Assembly (NCBI GenBank): GCA_035545855.1
Contig: DASZXK010000016.1
Coordinates: 48,864-112,863 of the forward strand
Direction of reading: 5' to 3'
DNA length: 64,000 nt
DNA from: DASZVB01 sp035545855
GTDB taxonomy: Bacteria > Myxococcota_A > Polyangia > Polyangiales > Polyangiaceae
Shown here in pieces: positions 41,641 through 50,740 of the stretch; positions within the stretch are counted from its first letter, which is position 1, and every line of letters begins with the position of its first letter. A program made the translations under genes and the position numbers. The notes under the pieces are model-generated. The model searched no databases. It saw only the letters and a program-made list of their open reading frames with translations, and was not told the DNA's origin.

Positions 41641-42744
41641 TCAGTTTCCGTCGCGGGAGATGGCGACGCGCCAGTCGACGGGCAGATCCAGGAAGCCTTC
41701 CAGGCAGAGGAAATCGTAGAGGGCGTCGCAGATCACGTTGCACGTCTCGCTGTAGACGTGCGGGTCCGTGAAGAACTTGATCGTCTCCTCGCGGACTTCC
41801 TCGTTGCTCTGGCCGAGCTTCTCGAGGAGCTCGTCGCCGCAGAAGTTCACCATCTGCTGCATGAGGAGCCGCTCCCACTCCTCGCGGAACGCCTGGAACC
41901 GGTCCGGCATGATCTTGTAGCCGACGCTGTTCGGCTGGTGCGCCGTCCGGGCGTTCTTGATGGAGATCCGCGCCATCTGCTCGAGGCGCGCGGAGAGGTG
42001 ATTCTGGAAGAAATCCACGAGCACCGACGTGAAGATCGTCATCACGCGGTTCAGCTCGGGCGAGCGGCGAGACAGGAACGCCACCTGGAGGTCCCGTTCG
42101 ACCTTTTCCAGGAGCTCGAGCGTCGCGTCTTTCACCTCCGCGCTCGCGTAGTCGAAGCCCTCGAGCTCGGTGCGGATGCGGTTCTTGTACCGCTGGAGCA
42201 CGTAGTAGACGCCCTGCTCGGCGTGGAAGATCTTCTTTTCCTTGTCGCCCTTCGTCTTCTCGTGGAGCTCGCTCTCGAAGAAGAGCTTCGCCACGCGCCG
42301 GCCGATGGGCTTCAGGTTCTGGGTGAGGAGGTTTCCGTTGTCACCGGTCGAGAAGACGCGGCCGAGGAGCGCTTTCAGCGTCGTCGTCTGCTTCGTCTCC
42401 ATCTCGCCCGGCGCTTCCTTCGCGCCGCCGGCCGAGGTGTTTCCGAGCGCCGCCTGCATGTCCTTCAGCTGCTGGACGACCTGCGCGGTGATCGCGTCGA
42501 GCTCCGGGCTCGTCTCGAGGTCCCCCTTGTAGTGGACGATGCGCGCCTGCACCTGCTCGTTCAGGAGGCCGAGGGCGCGGAGCGTGATGGCGTCCTTGTC
42601 TCCCTGGGTCATCGGGGCCGGGGCTTCGGACTTGCGTGCGGGCTGGTCCGCGGTCTCCGCGGCGCCGGGCGGTTTGTCGCGCCTCGGCGGCGGTGGGGGC
42701 CCCCGACGGGGCGGCGGTGGCTTCGGCGGCGCGGCGTCGCTCAC
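41641..42744 (-). CDS. Conserved-looking soluble protein with Pro-rich N-terminus
   Basis: 367 residues. The first 25 are Pro/Arg-rich (PPPRRGPPPPPRR). The remainder is charged and helical, with LKPIGRRVAKLFFESELHEK and a central FHAEQGVYYVLQRYKNRIR, and ends WRVAISRDGN. GTG 42744 is the start. No known domain recognised. It is divergent from the DUF4139 gene across a 133-bp spacer with a direct repeat. Confidence 0.7.
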   Translation of the reverse strand: MSDAAPPKPPPPRRGPPPPPRRDKPPGAAETADQPARKSEAPAPMTQGDKDAITLRALGLLNEQVQARIVHYKGDLETSPELDAITAQVVQQLKDMQAALGNTSAGGAKEAPGEMETKQTTTLKALLGRVFSTGDNGNLLTQNLKPIGRRVAKLFFESELHEKTKGDKEKKIFHAEQGVYYVLQRYKNRIRTELEGFDYASAEVKDATLELLEKVERDLQVAFLSRRSPELNRVMTIFTSVLVDFFQNHLSARLEQMARISIKNARTAHQPNSVGYKIMPDRFQAFREEWERLLMQQMVNFCGDELLEKLGQSNEEVREETIKFFTDPHVYSETCNVICDALYDFLCLEGFLDLPVDWRVAISRDGN

Positions 42745-42783
42745 GATCCCGCTAATCTAACACGACCCCTACGCCGAAAGCGG

Positions 42784-42803
42784 AATACTCGGGCAATACT
42801 CGG
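42784..42803. repeat. 9-bp direct repeat with 11-bp period
   Basis: AATACTCGG occurs at 42784-42792 and 42795-42803 in the spacer between the divergent genes starting at 42744 and 42878. One helical turn of spacing suits a regulator dimer. The evidence is weak. Confidence 0.3.
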
Positions 42804-42877
42804 CACACCTTGGGGCACGCCGGTTCTGTAAGCTCCGCTCCCGTGACCCGTTCGAGGTAAAGAGGACCATCCCCGCC

Positions 42878-44878
42878 ATGAACGTTCGTAACGTCCCCGC
42901 GTCCCTCGGTCTCGTTTCCTGGTTCGCCTTGGCGTTCGCCGCGGGGTGCGCCCGGGGGCCGAACGTCACGTCCGATCTCCCGCTCAAGCGAGTGGTCGTC
43001 TACCGGAACGGCGTCGGGTACTTCGAGCGCTCCGGAACCGTGGAAGCGGACGAAGTGAAGTTTCGCATGCGCGGAACGATGGTCGGGGACTTCCTCGCGA
43101 CGCTCGCCATCGTGGAGCGCGGGGGCGGCTCCGTGCGGAGCGCTTCCTTCCCGCTGGACGTTCGAGACCAGGAATCCGGGGAGCCCGAGCCCGTGGAACC
43201 GCCTCCGAGCCTGCTGAAGCCCTGGGCCGAGCCGAAGAAGGACAAGCCCGACCCGAAGCGCCTCCGGGACGTCGTGCTCTCGCTCGACGGCAAGGAGCAC
43301 GAGCTCTCCATCGGCTACGTCGCGGAGACGCCCGTCTGGCGGCCGTCGTATCGCGTCGTCGTCCACGACGGCGGGCAGGCCGATCTCCAGACGTGGGGCA
43401 TCGTCCAGAACCTCTCCGGTGAAGACTGGCAGAACGTCGAGCTCGTGCTCGTCGCGGGGGCGCCGATCGCGTTCCAGTCGACGCTCGGCACGCCCGTCGT
43501 CCCGAACCGTCCCGTCGTGAACGACAGCGGCGAGGTCATCGCGGCCGTCCCGACCGGGGAAACGACCCTCGCCCAGGCGCCGGAAGCGCCGCCGCCGCCG
43601 CCCATGGCGGCCCCCGCTCCCGCCGAGCCGATGATGGAGGCGGAGGAAGCCTACGGCGGCGCCGGGATGGCGGCAGACGCCGACATGAAGGCCGCCGCGA
43701 GCGGCGGGCGGAGGGACAAGTCCGCGAAGAAGACGATGGCGCCCGCGGCGAGCCGCGCGGCCGGCCCCATGCCCAAACCGATGATGGCGCCGGCGGCGCA
43801 GTCCATGCCCATGGCGGACCTGAGCGCGCCCCGGAAGATGAGCGCGCTCGCGGCCGTCGCCCTCGAGGCGGGGACCACGCGCTACGGGATCCCCGATCGC
43901 GTGACGGTTCCGGACGAGAGCGCGACCATGGTGCTGCTCCTCCACGACACCGTGCCGGGGGGCGCCGTGTTTCTCTTCTCGCCGGACGGCGGCGTGCCGG
44001 ACAGCTCGTCGCACCCGTTCCGCGTCGCTCGCTTCACGAACACGACGAAGGGGCTCCTCGAGCGCGGGCCGATCGCCGTGTTCGAAAAGGGCTCGTTCCT
44101 CGGAGAGGGGATGCTGGACCCGCTGCCGCCGAAGGCGACCGCGACGGTGCCGTTCGCGCTCGAGCGCGGCCTCGCCGTCGAGAGCGAGAGCAAGTACGAG
44201 GAGCTCGGAGCGCGTGTCCTGAAGATAGAGGCGGGCGAGCTCTGGCTCGAGCGTGATCAGGTCCACAAGACGACGTACCGGGTGAAGAGCGGCACGAACG
44301 ACCCGGCTCACCTGCTCGTGAAGCACCCGAGACAGGCGGGCGCGCGCCTCTTCGATCCGCCGAAGGGGACGGAAGACAACACCGGGACGGGGAGCGCCCT
44401 GGTTCCGGTCGACGTCCCCGCGTACGGCAAGGCCGAGGTCGTCGTCGACGAACGGAGCCCGTACCAGGAGCGCGGGGACTTCATGAGCCCTCTCGCGGAC
44501 ACGGCCGTGAAGGCATACCTCGCGGACGGAAGGAGCGATCCGAAGATGGTCGCGCTCCTCGGCCAGGCCTGGGTCATCCGGGACAAGCTCCGCGCGCTCT
44601 ACGACGAGCGGGACAAGCTCTCCACCGAACAGAACGACATCGAGCGGAACATGACGGAGACCAGGCTCAGCCTGAAGGCCCTGGAGAAGAACAAGCGCGC
44701 GGCCGATCTCGTCCAGAAGCTCACCGAGCGGCTCCGTCAGGGAACGGATCGGCTGGACGCCATCACCAAGCGCGCCGTGGAGCTGGACCTCGCCACGAAA
44801 GAGCAGGAAGTGCGCTTCCGAGACGCCATCCACGACGTGACCATCGTCTCGCCGCCCGCGCCGCCGGAGGGCAAGTGA
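42878..44878 (+). CDS. DUF4139-family lipoprotein
   Basis: 666 residues. Signal ends FAAGC (lipobox). N-terminal and C-terminal halves show the DUF4139 layout: VVVYRNGVGYFERSGTV, and YVAETPVWRPSYRVV, LQTWGIVQNLSGEDWQNVEL. A Pro/Met/Ala-rich stretch is inserted at about 225-320. The last 110 residues form a coiled coil (RDKLRALYDERDKLSTEQND). The function of the family is unclear (mucoidy-inhibitor-like). AGAGGA precedes the ATG. The stop overlaps the BolA gene. Confidence 0.82.
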   Translation: MNVRNVPASLGLVSWFALAFAAGCARGPNVTSDLPLKRVVVYRNGVGYFERSGTVEADEVKFRMRGTMVGDFLATLAIVERGGGSVRSASFPLDVRDQESGEPEPVEPPPSLLKPWAEPKKDKPDPKRLRDVVLSLDGKEHELSIGYVAETPVWRPSYRVVVHDGGQADLQTWGIVQNLSGEDWQNVELVLVAGAPIAFQSTLGTPVVPNRPVVNDSGEVIAAVPTGETTLAQAPEAPPPPPMAAPAPAEPMMEAEEAYGGAGMAADADMKAAASGGRRDKSAKKTMAPAASRAAGPMPKPMMAPAAQSMPMADLSAPRKMSALAAVALEAGTTRYGIPDRVTVPDESATMVLLLHDTVPGGAVFLFSPDGGVPDSSSHPFRVARFTNTTKGLLERGPIAVFEKGSFLGEGMLDPLPPKATATVPFALERGLAVESESKYEELGARVLKIEAGELWLERDQVHKTTYRVKSGTNDPAHLLVKHPRQAGARLFDPPKGTEDNTGTGSALVPVDVPAYGKAEVVVDERSPYQERGDFMSPLADTAVKAYLADGRSDPKMVALLGQAWVIRDKLRALYDERDKLSTEQNDIERNMTETRLSLKALEKNKRAADLVQKLTERLRQGTDRLDAITKRAVELDLATKEQEVRFRDAIHDVTIVSPPAPPEGK

Positions 44879-45099
44879 CTCCCGCGGAGCTGAAGCAGAC
44901 GATCCTCGCCGCGTTTCCCGACGCGGACGTGGAAGTGACGGACCTCACCGGCACCCAGGATCACTACAAGGCGAAGATCGCGACGAGCGCCTTCGCCGGG
45001 AAGAACAAGATCCAGCAGCACCGCATGGTGTACGCCGCGCTCGGGGACGCCATGAAGGGCCCCGTGCACGCGCTCGCGCTCGAGACCTCGGCCAAGTAG
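44875..45099 (+). CDS. BolA/IbaG-family protein
   Basis: 74 residues, complete. HRMVYAALGDAM matches the conserved helix-turn of BolA-like proteins, which bind monothiol glutaredoxins and iron-sulfur clusters and regulate stress and morphology. The short form with an N-terminal KQTILAAFPDADVEVTDL is IbaG-like. GTG 44875 overlaps the stop of the DUF4139 gene (GTGA). Confidence 0.9.
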   Translation: MTPAELKQTILAAFPDADVEVTDLTGTQDHYKAKIATSAFAGKNKIQQHRMVYAALGDAMKGPVHALALETSAK

Positions 45100-45158
45100 G
45101 CAGACGCCGAGTCGTCCGCGCCCGTCGACCTTGCCGGGCACGCTCCACCGGGCGCGCC

Positions 45159-46379
45159 TCACCGCGGGCGCGCGATGCCGAGCGACCGGGCGATCTCGAG
45201 GCTCGCTCGCGACGCGCGGTTTCCGTCCCGGAACGGGAAGGCGATGGTGGACACCGAAGCGTCGGTTCCGCTGATCATCCCGCCTTCGGGCCCGAGGAGC
45301 GCCAGCGTGCGCGCCTTCGTGAGGGGTGTGGCGGCGCGCGCCACGTTGTCGAGCGCGAACGCGGCGTCGACGACGCCGTCGGCGCCTTGCGGGTTCAGGA
45401 CGGCAGGCGCGAGATCGGGCGAGGCCGCGAAGACCCCCATGAAATACAGAAGCGCCGTGGCGGCGCCGGCTGGCGAGGGCCCGCGGAACCAGCTCCCGAG
45501 GTGGAACGAGCGACCGCCGTCGCACCGCGCGTAGAGCGCCGCGTACTCGGCGTGCAGCGAGTCCGTGAGCACCCGGGCGAAGTGGAGGTACTCGTTTCGG
45601 CCCGCTTCGTCGAAGTACGGGATCACGTAGCGGCCGCGCAGCGTGAGACGGATTCCGCGCTCCCTGGTGCCGGCAGCGCCGGTGACGTCGTTCGCCGCCA
45701 CGTCCACGTCCGTGTCGGGGCCTTCCGCGGCGGCGAGCGTCGGCGCGCTGCCCCAGACGACGCGCGTCTGCTTGCCGTCCTGCGATTTGCGGACGAACTC
45801 GTCCAGCGTCGTTTCCGCGACGAGCGGCGGCTCTTCCGGAGCCCGGAGCGCGGTGATCTCGACGACCCACCCTTCGACGTCGGACGGTCCGACGGTCGCC
45901 CCGCGCATCACGCGGGACCGCGTCGCGTCGCAGACACGCGCCGCCCGATCCCGCCGTTCCTGCTCGTAGGCGTCGTAGTCGGCGATGAGCGGCCTGTTCG
46001 CGGTCTCCGTCGGGTGGAGCTTCTCCCAGCGCCGATACCCGATGAGGGCGCCGAACGTCACGACGACGGCGCCCACGGCGGTCGCGACCTTCCGCCACTG
46101 GAACGAGGAGCTCGCGGGCGCCAGGCTCGAACCGGTGACCTTCCGGCGCTCCGCGGCGAGACGACGCGCGGCTTCGGCGATGCGGCGCTGACGGAGCTCC
46201 TCCGGGAGCGTCGGCCAGTCAGCCGCGAGCGTTCCGAGATCCACGCTGACCGTGGGACCGTTCCCGTGCAGGGTGGCGACGGCCCCGGTCACGGCGACGT
46301 CTCCGGCGACCCCGAACCGGGCGAGCGACTCCGCGAGCCGCTGCCGGACCTCCCGCGCCCCGAACTCCGTTCCGCTCAC
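45159..46379 (-). CDS. Single-pass membrane protein, unknown function
   Basis: 406 residues from GTG 46379. A soluble N-terminus of about 90 residues leads to one hydrophobic segment (VATAVGAVVVTFGALIGY) and a large C-terminal region with a beta-rich part and several Cys. The frame extends to 46454, but that would cover the start of surE at 46445, so the GTG is preferred. No family recognised. Confidence 0.6.
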   Translation of the reverse strand: MSGTEFGAREVRQRLAESLARFGVAGDVAVTGAVATLHGNGPTVSVDLGTLAADWPTLPEELRQRRIAEAARRLAAERRKVTGSSLAPASSSFQWRKVATAVGAVVVTFGALIGYRRWEKLHPTETANRPLIADYDAYEQERRDRAARVCDATRSRVMRGATVGPSDVEGWVVEITALRAPEEPPLVAETTLDEFVRKSQDGKQTRVVWGSAPTLAAAEGPDTDVDVAANDVTGAAGTRERGIRLTLRGRYVIPYFDEAGRNEYLHFARVLTDSLHAEYAALYARCDGGRSFHLGSWFRGPSPAGAATALLYFMGVFAASPDLAPAVLNPQGADGVVDAAFALDNVARAATPLTKARTLALLGPEGGMISGTDASVSTIAFPFRDGNRASRASLEIARSLGIARPR

Positions 46380-46444
46380 GACCGACCACGATATCAGAGT
46401 CGTCTTGCGCGGCGCCCGGCGTTCTCTTAGTACCGCGTGGACCC

Positions 46445-47218
46445 ATGGCCTCACCCGCCCCCGGGCGCGAGCGCCCGCTCGTGCTGCTGTCCAACGACGA
46501 CGGCTATCGAGCCCCCGGCATCGGCATCCTCCGGGACGCGCTCCGCGAGGCGTTCGACGTCGTCGTCTGCGCGCCGGAGACCCAGCAGAGCGCGACCAGT
46601 CACGCGCTCACGTTGAGCCGGCCCATGCGCCTCCACGATCACGGGGACGGCATCCGCTCCCTGGACGGCACGCCGGCAGACTGCGTCTACGTGGCGCTGC
46701 ATTCGGGGAAGAAGGTGCTCCCGCGGCGGCCCGCGCTCGTCGTCTCCGGGATGAACCACGGCCTGAATCTCGGGACCGACGTCTTCTACAGCGGCACCGT
46801 CGCCGCGGCTCGGGAAGGCGCGCTCCGCGGCTACCCGTCGATCGCCTGTTCGGCGTCCCACGAGACGGACATGGTCGCCGCGTCCCGCTTCGTGACGAAG
46901 CTCGCGCTCGCGACGCTTTCGGAAGCCGCCGGGACACCGCTGCTCCTGAACGTGAACTTCCCTCCGGGCGCGGAATGGCCCGTTCGCAGCACCCGCCTCG
47001 GAGCCCGCGTGTACACGGACACCGTGGAGTTCCGGAAGGACCCGCGGGGCATGGAGTACCTGTGGCTCGGAGGTCCCGGTGCGGAGCACCGACCGATGCC
47101 CGGTTCGGACACGGAGGCGTTCGACGAGGGGGCCGTCTCGGTGACGCCGCTGCTCCTCGACCTCTTCGCCGGCGAGGGCGCGGAAGGGACGGCGCGGATC
47201 GTCCGGCGCAGCCAATAG
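46445..47218 (+). CDS. surE: 5'/3'-nucleotidase SurE
   Basis: 257 residues. SNDDGY at residues 16-21 holds the catalytic Asp pair (18, 19). SATSHALTLSRP and NHGLNLGTDVFYSGTVAAAR are the other hallmarks. Hydrolyses nucleoside monophosphates or short polyphosphate, part of stationary-phase survival. apt follows after 36 bp, so they may form an operon for nucleotide salvage. Confidence 0.95.
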   Translation: MASPAPGRERPLVLLSNDDGYRAPGIGILRDALREAFDVVVCAPETQQSATSHALTLSRPMRLHDHGDGIRSLDGTPADCVYVALHSGKKVLPRRPALVVSGMNHGLNLGTDVFYSGTVAAAREGALRGYPSIACSASHETDMVAASRFVTKLALATLSEAAGTPLLLNVNFPPGAEWPVRSTRLGARVYTDTVEFRKDPRGMEYLWLGGPGAEHRPMPGSDTEAFDEGAVSVTPLLLDLFAGEGAEGTARIVRRSQ

Positions 47219-47254
47219 TCGCGCGAGAAGGGACGTGTTACCCGTCACGGGAGC

Positions 47255-47938
47255 ATGGCCTCGTCCAAGCGTTCGCACGGTGGAACCAAGAAGCCGCTGA
47301 TCCCCGCCCGCCGCGGCCCGACGCCGCGAGGCGTGGCGAAGCCCGACGGCGGACGGAGAGACAGCCCGCCGCGAAGGAACGGGGCCCGTCCGGCGGCGCT
47401 CCCGGCCCTCGTCGAGCCGCTGAAGTACGCGAAGAGCCTCGTCCGGGACGTCCCGGATTTCCCGCGGCGCGGGATCCTCTTCCGGGACATCACGCCGCTC
47501 CTCGCGGATCCTCGCGGGTTCCACATCACGCTCGACGCGCTCGCGGAGCGGTTCATCGGCGCGCACGCGGACGCCATCGTCGCGGTGGAGTCGCGTGGCT
47601 TCATCTTCGGCGGCGCGCTCGCGGCGCGGCTGAACGCGAGCTTCGTCCCCGTGCGGAAGCCCGGGAAACTCCCGGCCCGGACGGACCGCGTCTCCTACGC
47701 CCTCGAGTACGGGGAGGGCGAGCTCGAGATGCACCAGGACGCTCTCCGGACGGGAGATCGCGTCATCGTCGTGGACGATCTCCTGGCGACGGGCGGGACG
47801 GCAGAGGCCGCCGGGCGGCTCGTCGAAGGGCAGGGCGGGAACGTCATCGCCTACGCGTTCGTCATCGAGCTGGATTTCCTCGGGGGTCGCTCGAGGCTCG
47901 CGCCGACTCAGGTCGTTTCCCTGCTCCGATACGGCTGA
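47255..47938 (+). CDS. apt: Adenine phosphoribosyltransferase
   Basis: 227 residues, versus about 170-180 for most. The enzyme core starts near residue 55 (KYAKSLVRDVPDFPRRGILF) with VESRGFIFGGALA and the PRPP motif VVDDLLATGGTAEAA. It converts adenine plus PRPP to AMP. The extra 50 N-terminal residues are basic and Pro-rich. No ATG in frame lies closer to the core, so the extension seems to be real, although an internal start other than ATG cannot be excluded. Confidence 0.93.
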   Translation: MASSKRSHGGTKKPLIPARRGPTPRGVAKPDGGRRDSPPRRNGARPAALPALVEPLKYAKSLVRDVPDFPRRGILFRDITPLLADPRGFHITLDALAERFIGAHADAIVAVESRGFIFGGALAARLNASFVPVRKPGKLPARTDRVSYALEYGEGELEMHQDALRTGDRVIVVDDLLATGGTAEAAGRLVEGQGGNVIAYAFVIELDFLGGRSRLAPTQVVSLLRYG

Positions 47939-48091
47939 CCGCTCCGTGGCCTCGTGGCCGCGGCCGCGGCCCTGCGGAAGGAACGCGGGGAGGGGGGGAG
48001 AGCTCTCGCGAGGAGCGGGGAGGGGCGGGGCTTCCCGGGAAAGCGCGGGGGGTGTTATTCTCTAAGATCGACGCTCGATCCTGGTCGGACG

Positions 48092-49315
48092 CTAAACCCC
48101 GGCCGGGAACGCGATCACGTCCTGGATGGTTCCCAGGCCCAGGGCGAGGGCGACGAGGCGGTCGAAGCCGAGCGCGTTTCCGCCGGACGGCGGCATTCCT
48201 TCGGCGAGCGCGGCGAGGAAGCGTTCGTCGAGCTCGTAGACGGGGGAGCCGTCGCGCCGACGTCGGTCCCGTTCCTGCTCGAAGCGGCGGCGCTGCTCGT
48301 CGGCGTCGGTGAGCTCCCCGAACCCGTTGCAGAGCTCGACGCCGCCGAGATAGAGCTCGAACCGCTCCGCGACGGCGGGGTCGTGGTCCGTCCGTCTCGC
48401 GAGCGCGGCTTCCGTCGCCGGGTACTCGGTCAGGAAGACGGGCCTGTCGAACGCCGCGAGCGCCGGCTCGACCTGCTCGACCATCGCGCGGAAGTATCGA
48501 TCGGGGTCCGTCGCGGCGAGGTCGGCCGCGTCTTCCACGCCCGCGTGCTCGCGAAAGGCCTGCCTCACCGTCCGGCGTTCGAAGGGACGTCGAACGTCGA
48601 CTCGAAGGTCCCCGAGCCGCACGACCGGCTTTCCGGCGAGCTCGCGGACCACGCTGCGGACGAGCTCTTCCGTGTCCGCCATCACGGCCTCGGCGTTCGA
48701 GAACGCGCGGTACCATTCCACGAGCGAAAACTCCGGTTCGTGCTGCGAGCCGTGCTCGCCGGCGCGGGACGTCCGGGCGATCTGATAGATGCGCGGGAGC
48801 CCGCCGACGAGCAGCCTCTTCATGTGGAGCTCGGGCGAAGTGACGAGATACCCGCCCTCGGCGGGGATGGCGTCCACGTGCGCGTCGAGCCCCGGCGTCC
48901 GCACGCGGAACGGCGTCTCCACCTCGACGAAGCCCCGACCGTCGAAGTATTCGCGGACCGTGCGAAGCGCCCGGCTCCGGGCGACCAGGTTCGCGCCCAC
49001 GCCGGCGAGCGAGAACCGGCTCTGCTCGGAGTGCTCGCGGGGCGGCGCGCCGGGCGTCCTTTCGACGAGTCGCGCCTTTCGGAGCTTGCGCGTCGAGGGC
49101 TTGCCGCGGACCACGACGAGCTCGCCGGGTTCGAGGTCCGGGTCCGCCGGCTCCGCGAGCTCCACGCGGACGACGGCGGTCGCGTCCGCGAGGAGCAGCG
49201 TGTCCGCGTCGACGCCGACGACGCGGCCGCCCACGTCGGTCGTGCGCGGCTTCCGTCGAGCCCGGAGCCCGGACGGCGATTCGACCGCTCGCCGCTCCCC
49301 GCGCGGCTTCTTCAC
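48092..49315 (-). CDS. epmA: EpmA/PoxA-like lysyl-tRNA-synthetase paralogue with N-terminal extension
   Basis: 407 residues. The class II synthetase core (HMKRLLVGGLPRIYQIARTS motif 2, GNALGFDRLVALALG motif 3) matches EpmA (PoxA, GenX), which attaches (R)-beta-lysine to elongation factor P. The motif-3 position that is Gly in lysyl-tRNA synthetase is Ala here (GNALGFDR), as in EpmA. EpmA is usually about 325 residues without an anticodon-binding domain. Here about 100 extra N-terminal residues (VGVDADTLLLADATAVVRVE) look like a small OB-type beta domain. ATG overlaps the stop of the fliQ-like gene (ATGA). Confidence 0.85.
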   Translation of the reverse strand: MKKPRGERRAVESPSGLRARRKPRTTDVGGRVVGVDADTLLLADATAVVRVELAEPADPDLEPGELVVVRGKPSTRKLRKARLVERTPGAPPREHSEQSRFSLAGVGANLVARSRALRTVREYFDGRGFVEVETPFRVRTPGLDAHVDAIPAEGGYLVTSPELHMKRLLVGGLPRIYQIARTSRAGEHGSQHEPEFSLVEWYRAFSNAEAVMADTEELVRSVVRELAGKPVVRLGDLRVDVRRPFERRTVRQAFREHAGVEDAADLAATDPDRYFRAMVEQVEPALAAFDRPVFLTEYPATEAALARRTDHDPAVAERFELYLGGVELCNGFGELTDADEQRRRFEQERDRRRRDGSPVYELDERFLAALAEGMPPSGGNALGFDRLVALALGLGTIQDVIAFPAGV

Positions 49316-49569
49316 GAGCCGAGCGCGAACACGCGCGCGGCGAACGCCACGACGTGCGCGCCCATCCAGGGGCCGAGCATCCCGAGCGCGAGGGCTCCGA
49401 CCAGGAGGCGGGGCAGGTGGGCCACGGCGCCGTCCGTGACGCCGGTCATCGACTGGAACAGGGACACCAGGAGGCCGGAGAGGAACACGGCGCCGACGAC
49501 GGGGAGCGACACGACGACGGTCAGCATCAGCGCTTCCTGGGCGAGCGGGAGGAGCGCTTCCACGGTCAT
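49312..49569 (-). CDS. FliQ/SctS-family export apparatus protein (orphan)
   Basis: 85 residues from ATG 49569, with two hydrophobic helices and the layout of FliQ/SctS (VSLPVVGAVFLSGLLVSLFQ; MTGVTDGAVAHLPRLLVGAL; LGMLGPWM). FliQ or SctS forms part of the export gate of flagellar or type III secretion systems. No other flagellar or T3SS gene is in the window. The frame to 49653 continues upstream without a sensible start. It is between a lipoprotein gene (7 bp) and epmA (overlap). Confidence 0.8.
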   Translation of the reverse strand: MTVEALLPLAQEALMLTVVVSLPVVGAVFLSGLLVSLFQSMTGVTDGAVAHLPRLLVGALALGMLGPWMGAHVVAFAARVFALGS

Positions 49570-49576
49570 GGGGGAA

Positions 49577-49933
49577 TCAGTGGTCTTTGCCGGCGTCCGC
49601 GGACTTGCCGCCGCTCGACGCGCCGCCAGCGCCGGTCGCGCCACCGGAGGCATTCCCGGAGTCGGGGACCGTCACGGGGGTCAGCCCGGCGTCGGGGTTG
49701 ATGCCGCCGTTCGCGTTGCAGGCCGCCTTGGTGGACGTCCCGGTCGCGGGGCAGCAGGCGGCGGAGTACGTGTCCGCGCCGGTGATGTGCTTGCAGACGA
49801 GGCCCGACGCACAGTCCGAATTGCCGTTCCGCGTGTCGCAACGTTCCCCCTCGTTCTGATCGGCGCACGCGGCCACGGACAGCGCGGCGACCGACAGCGA
49901 GAGGAGGCAGGCGAGGCGACGGAGCGGCTTCAT
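49577..49933 (-). CDS. Small Cys-containing lipoprotein
   Basis: 118 residues. Signal ends SVAAC. CDTRNGNSDCASGLVCKH is a Cys-rich module common in myxobacterial lipoproteins. The C-terminal third is Gly/Ser/Ala-rich. It ends 7 bp before the fliQ-like gene. Confidence 0.78.
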   Translation of the reverse strand: MKPLRRLACLLSLSVAALSVAACADQNEGERCDTRNGNSDCASGLVCKHITGADTYSAACCPATGTSTKAACNANGGINPDAGLTPVTVPDSGNASGGATGAGGASSGGKSADAGKDH

Positions 49934-50016
49934 GCTTCGGGCGTTCTCGTAGCAGGGGGGCGGCTCGGGTGTAAAGCGCGTTCCCCGGGGCCCGGGCGGC
50001 CTCGTTTTCCGCCGCT

Positions 50017-50706
50017 TCACGCCTTTCGGCGCCGCTCTTTCGCCTCGACGGCCTCCGCGAAGAGCCCGACGTACTCGACGGCGCTCGTCACGGAGAAGAA
50101 CAGCGAGACGTACACGAGCCAGCGACCGACGGGGACGAGGTCCACCAGGCCGAGGTCGAGGAAGCCGAGCGAGAGGTGATACGGATACCCGATGATGAGG
50201 CAGAGGATCCCGACCATCTGAAGGGCGGTCTTGCTCTTCCCGCCCTCGCCAGCGGCGATGACGACGCCCTCGCTGCTCGCGATGGAGCGGAGCGCCGTGA
50301 TCGAGATCTCTCGCCCGAGGAGCAGCACGACGGCCCACTCCGGGATGCGGCCCATCGGCACCATCCACACGAGGGACGCCATCACGAGGAGCTTGTCCGC
50401 GAGCGGATCCAGGAACTTCCCGAGCACGCTGACGACGTTCATCGTCCGCGCGAGGTAGCCATCGAGGAGGTCCGTGATCGCCGCCGCGGCGTAGATGAGA
50501 GCCGCGATGACGCAGTCTCTCCGATCCCCTTGCTGCAGGAACCAGAGGAACACGGGGATGATGGCGACCCGCCCCATCGTGAGGAGGTTCGGCAAGTTCA
50601 CCGCGTCCTCCTTCAAGGAGCGGCGGCGAGCCTGACGCTCCGGATCCAGCGGCCTCTTTCGGCGCCGCTTCTTGCCGCGCGGAGGCTCGGCGTCACCCGG
50701 GGTCAT
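50017..50706 (-). CDS. pgsA: CDP-diacylglycerol--glycerol-3-phosphate phosphatidyltransferase
   Basis: 229 residues. The CDP-alcohol phosphotransferase signature D-G-x2-A-R-x8-G-x3-D-x3-D is exact (DGYLAR ... GKFLDPLADK). An Arg/Lys-rich N-terminal extension of about 35 residues precedes the first helix. Makes phosphatidylglycerol phosphate, precursor of PG and cardiolipin, in the inner membrane. It follows the TPR-AIM24 gene by 34 bp. Confidence 0.92.
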   Translation of the reverse strand: MTPGDAEPPRGKKRRRKRPLDPERQARRRSLKEDAVNLPNLLTMGRVAIIPVFLWFLQQGDRRDCVIAALIYAAAAITDLLDGYLARTMNVVSVLGKFLDPLADKLLVMASLVWMVPMGRIPEWAVVLLLGREISITALRSIASSEGVVIAAGEGGKSKTALQMVGILCLIIGYPYHLSLGFLDLGLVDLVPVGRWLVYVSLFFSVTSAVEYVGLFAEAVEAKERRRKA

Positions 50707-50740
50707 TCGGGTGCCTGTATAGCGCCGACGCCGGGTTCCG

